The notes beneath the pieces were generated by a model. It saw nothing but the letters and a program-made list of their open reading frames with translations, did no database searches and was not told where the DNA came from. From UBA3537 sp045561735 (lineage in GTDB: Bacteria > Bacteroidota > Bacteroidia > Flavobacteriales > Flavobacteriaceae), in the NCBI GenBank assembly GCA_045561735.1, contig JBJKXC010000036.1, positions 1 through 60,838 of the forward strand: 60,838 bases of DNA. Direction: 5' to 3'. How positions within the stretch are numbered: the first letter of the stretch is position 1; each line of letters opens with the position of its first letter. The position numbers and the translations under genes are program-made. Positions 59,593 through 60,838 of this stretch are shown in pieces.

Positions 59593-60838
59593 CAGGACAC
59601 TAGCGTTTGAATAAATTCAAATCGAACCAGTCCATCGCCATCAATTTTAGTAAGTTCAATTTCATGCAACGTATTTACGAGTGTAGGATTCCATGGCGTT
59701 TTTACTTTGACATAGTTTTCTGTAAATCCATGTATGTATCCTGATTTATTTTCACCTTCAAATAGAACGGTACGAATTGACCCTAATTGACTTTCATAAA
59801 ACGCCCTTCTTTTTTTTACGGAAAGACCCCGCAATAATTTACTGCGCCTTGTTCTTATAGCCTTGGGCACTGCATTTTGCATGGATGCAGCCAATGTATT
59901 GGGGCGTTCGGAATATGTGAAAACGTGCAAATAAGAAATATCTAATGTGTTTAAAAAATTAAATGTTTCAAGAAAAAGGGCTTCCGTTTCTCCAGGGAAA
60001 CCAACAATAACATCCACACCAATGCAAGCATCTGGCATTTGTTGTTTTATCACGGCGACGCGTTCTTCATATAATTCTCGCATATAACGTCTTCGCATAT
60101 TCTTTAAGACTAGATTGCTTCCACTTTGAAGTGGAATGTGAAAATGCGGTACAAAACAATTACTTTTTGATACAAAATCAATCGTTTCATTTTTTAATAA
60201 GTTGGGTTCAATAGATGAAATTCGAAGGCGCTTGATGCCCTCAACCGTGTCTAAAGCTTGGATCAATTCTAAGAATGTATGTTGGTGATTTTTATTACCG
60301 AATTCTCCTTTGCCATAGTCCCCAATGTTCACACCAGTGAGCACAACTTCTTGAATCCCTTTTTTTGAAATCTCATAGGCATTCTTTAAAACATTTTGTA
60401 AAGAATCACTTCTAGAAATTCCACGCGCAAGCGGAATGGTACAATAGGTGCATTTGTAATCACAACCATCTTGAACTTTGAGAAAGGCTCGGGTGCGGTC
60501 CCCTATTGAGTAACTGCCAACATAAAAATCAGCAGCTTCGATTTCACAGGCATGTACAGACCCAACTGATTGTTTGGAAAGATCATTTAGGTAATCTGTA
60601 ATTTTAAACTTTTCGGTAGCCCCTAACACCAAATCAACGCCATATACATCTGCCAATTCTTGAGGTTGAAGTTGGGCATAACATCCAATGGCGATGATAA
60701 AAGCATCTGCATTAACCTGAAGCGCTTGTTTAACAATTGTTTTAAAGCGTTTGTCAGCGTTTTCAGTCACCGAACACGTATTGATTACATAAATGTCTGC
60801 AACATCAGAAAAATCAACACGCTCAAAGCCTTCGTTTT
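59589..60838 (-). CDS. mtaB: tRNA t6A37 methylthiotransferase MtaB, 5' end cut by window edge
   Basis: The frame runs open to the window edge: before the first internal Met it reads NEGFERVDFSDVADIYVINT and then CSVTENADKR, holding the first Cys of the N-terminal UPF0004 domain. Further motifs are IAIGCYAQLQPQEL, the radical-SAM CDYKCTYC triad with VQDGCDY and IPLARG, EVVLTGVNIGDYG and PLQSGSNLVLKNMRRRY. A TRAM-like C-terminus ends the protein. The enzyme adds a methylthio group to t6A37 in tRNA. About 40 residues at the N-terminus are outside the window. Confidence 0.95.
   Translation of the reverse strand, partial: NEGFERVDFSDVADIYVINTCSVTENADKRFKTIVKQALQVNADAFIIAIGCYAQLQPQELADVYGVDLVLGATEKFKITDYLNDLSKQSVGSVHACEIEAADFYVGSYSIGDRTRAFLKVQDGCDYKCTYCTIPLARGISRSDSLQNVLKNAYEISKKGIQEVVLTGVNIGDYGKGEFGNKNHQHTFLELIQALDTVEGIKRLRISSIEPNLLKNETIDFVSKSNCFVPHFHIPLQSGSNLVLKNMRRRYMRELYEERVAVIKQQMPDACIGVDVIVGFPGETEALFLETFNFLNTLDISYLHVFTYSERPNTLAASMQNAVPKAIRTRRSKLLRGLSVKKRRAFYESQLGSIRTVLFEGENKSGYIHGFTENYVKVKTPWNPTLVNTLHEIELTKIDGDGLVRFEFIQTLVSC

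Noticed and set aside
1..60838. CRISPR arrays, insertion sequences, prophage genes or integrase sites
   Set aside because: I saw no spaced direct repeats, transposase, integrase or phage structural genes on either strand; the window is core chromosome with accessory operons.

Overview
The window is a piece of an AT-rich chromosome that almost certainly comes from a marine flavobacterium (Bacteroidota, Flavobacteriaceae). The evidence is a menaquinone gene set, a green-type proteorhodopsin with a divergent blh retinal-synthesis gene, many families largely confined to flavobacteria (DUF4290, DUF6495, DUF4252, DUF5777, Lacal_2735), a carB of the short type, and promoters of the Bacteroidota form TTG-N17..21-TAnnTTTG. 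Most of the window is chromosomal core. I found no insertion sequence, prophage, CRISPR array or origin.

Layout. 1-7.8 kb: a minus-strand menaquinone block (menI-like thioesterase, isochorismate synthase, menD, then after a 367-bp gap holding the decayed remnant of a DUF2853 gene, a CvfB-like S1 protein, menB, menA, menC and a cut CPBP protease). 7.9-9.7 kb: proteorhodopsin and blh, divergent and bracketed by two look-alike terminators. 9.7-14.7 kb: dnaK, and divergently panB, an RluA-type pseudouridine synthase and an aldehyde dehydrogenase. 15.0-25.9 kb: a plus-strand light and oxidative-damage island in two tandem operons. Operon 1 is TetR, AarF/UbiB kinase, flavin reductase, DUF2256, DASH cryptochrome and a PhrB-like photolyase. 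Operon 2 is a 126-aa unknown, TIGR03643, folE, a 74-aa unknown, an SDR, glutathione peroxidase, Lacal_2735, TspO, SRPBCC and a CPD photolyase. Both operons carry an almost identical 23-bp box 25-26 bp upstream of their -7 element.

25.9-37 kb: housekeeping genes (murA, DUF4290, DUF493, a P-loop ATPase, a recQ with a broken 3' end, fmt, yqgE, an aminotransferase IV, tRNA-Met, hisS, and rpsF-rpsR-rplI). 37-45 kb: an orphan LytTR regulator, priA, a BrkB-like membrane protein, nadC, rlmH, rdgB and a DEAD-box helicase with a structured leader. 45-52 kb: an envelope protein, a glycosyltransferase, purB, two DUF4252 proteins, an S41 protease lipoprotein and DUF6580. 52-54.3 kb: four small minus-strand exported proteins (DUF5777 barrel, OB-fold, YceI, cupredoxin). 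54.3-60.8 kb: carB, rpmH, a membrane/TPR protein, a lytic transglycosylase, a small GNAT-like protein and a cut mtaB.

The most distinctive region is 7.9-25.9 kb. It combines light harvesting (proteorhodopsin with its own retinal supply) with repair of light damage (three photolyase/cryptochrome homologues, a GTP cyclohydrolase I that may supply pterin antenna, peroxidase, TspO). It also holds several small proteins of unknown function. The shared promoter box suggests one regulator acting on both operons. Smaller points of interest are the recQ decay, a MurA with Asp in place of the catalytic Cys, a LytTR regulator with Glu at the phosphorylation site, and a foldable leader in front of the RNA helicase.
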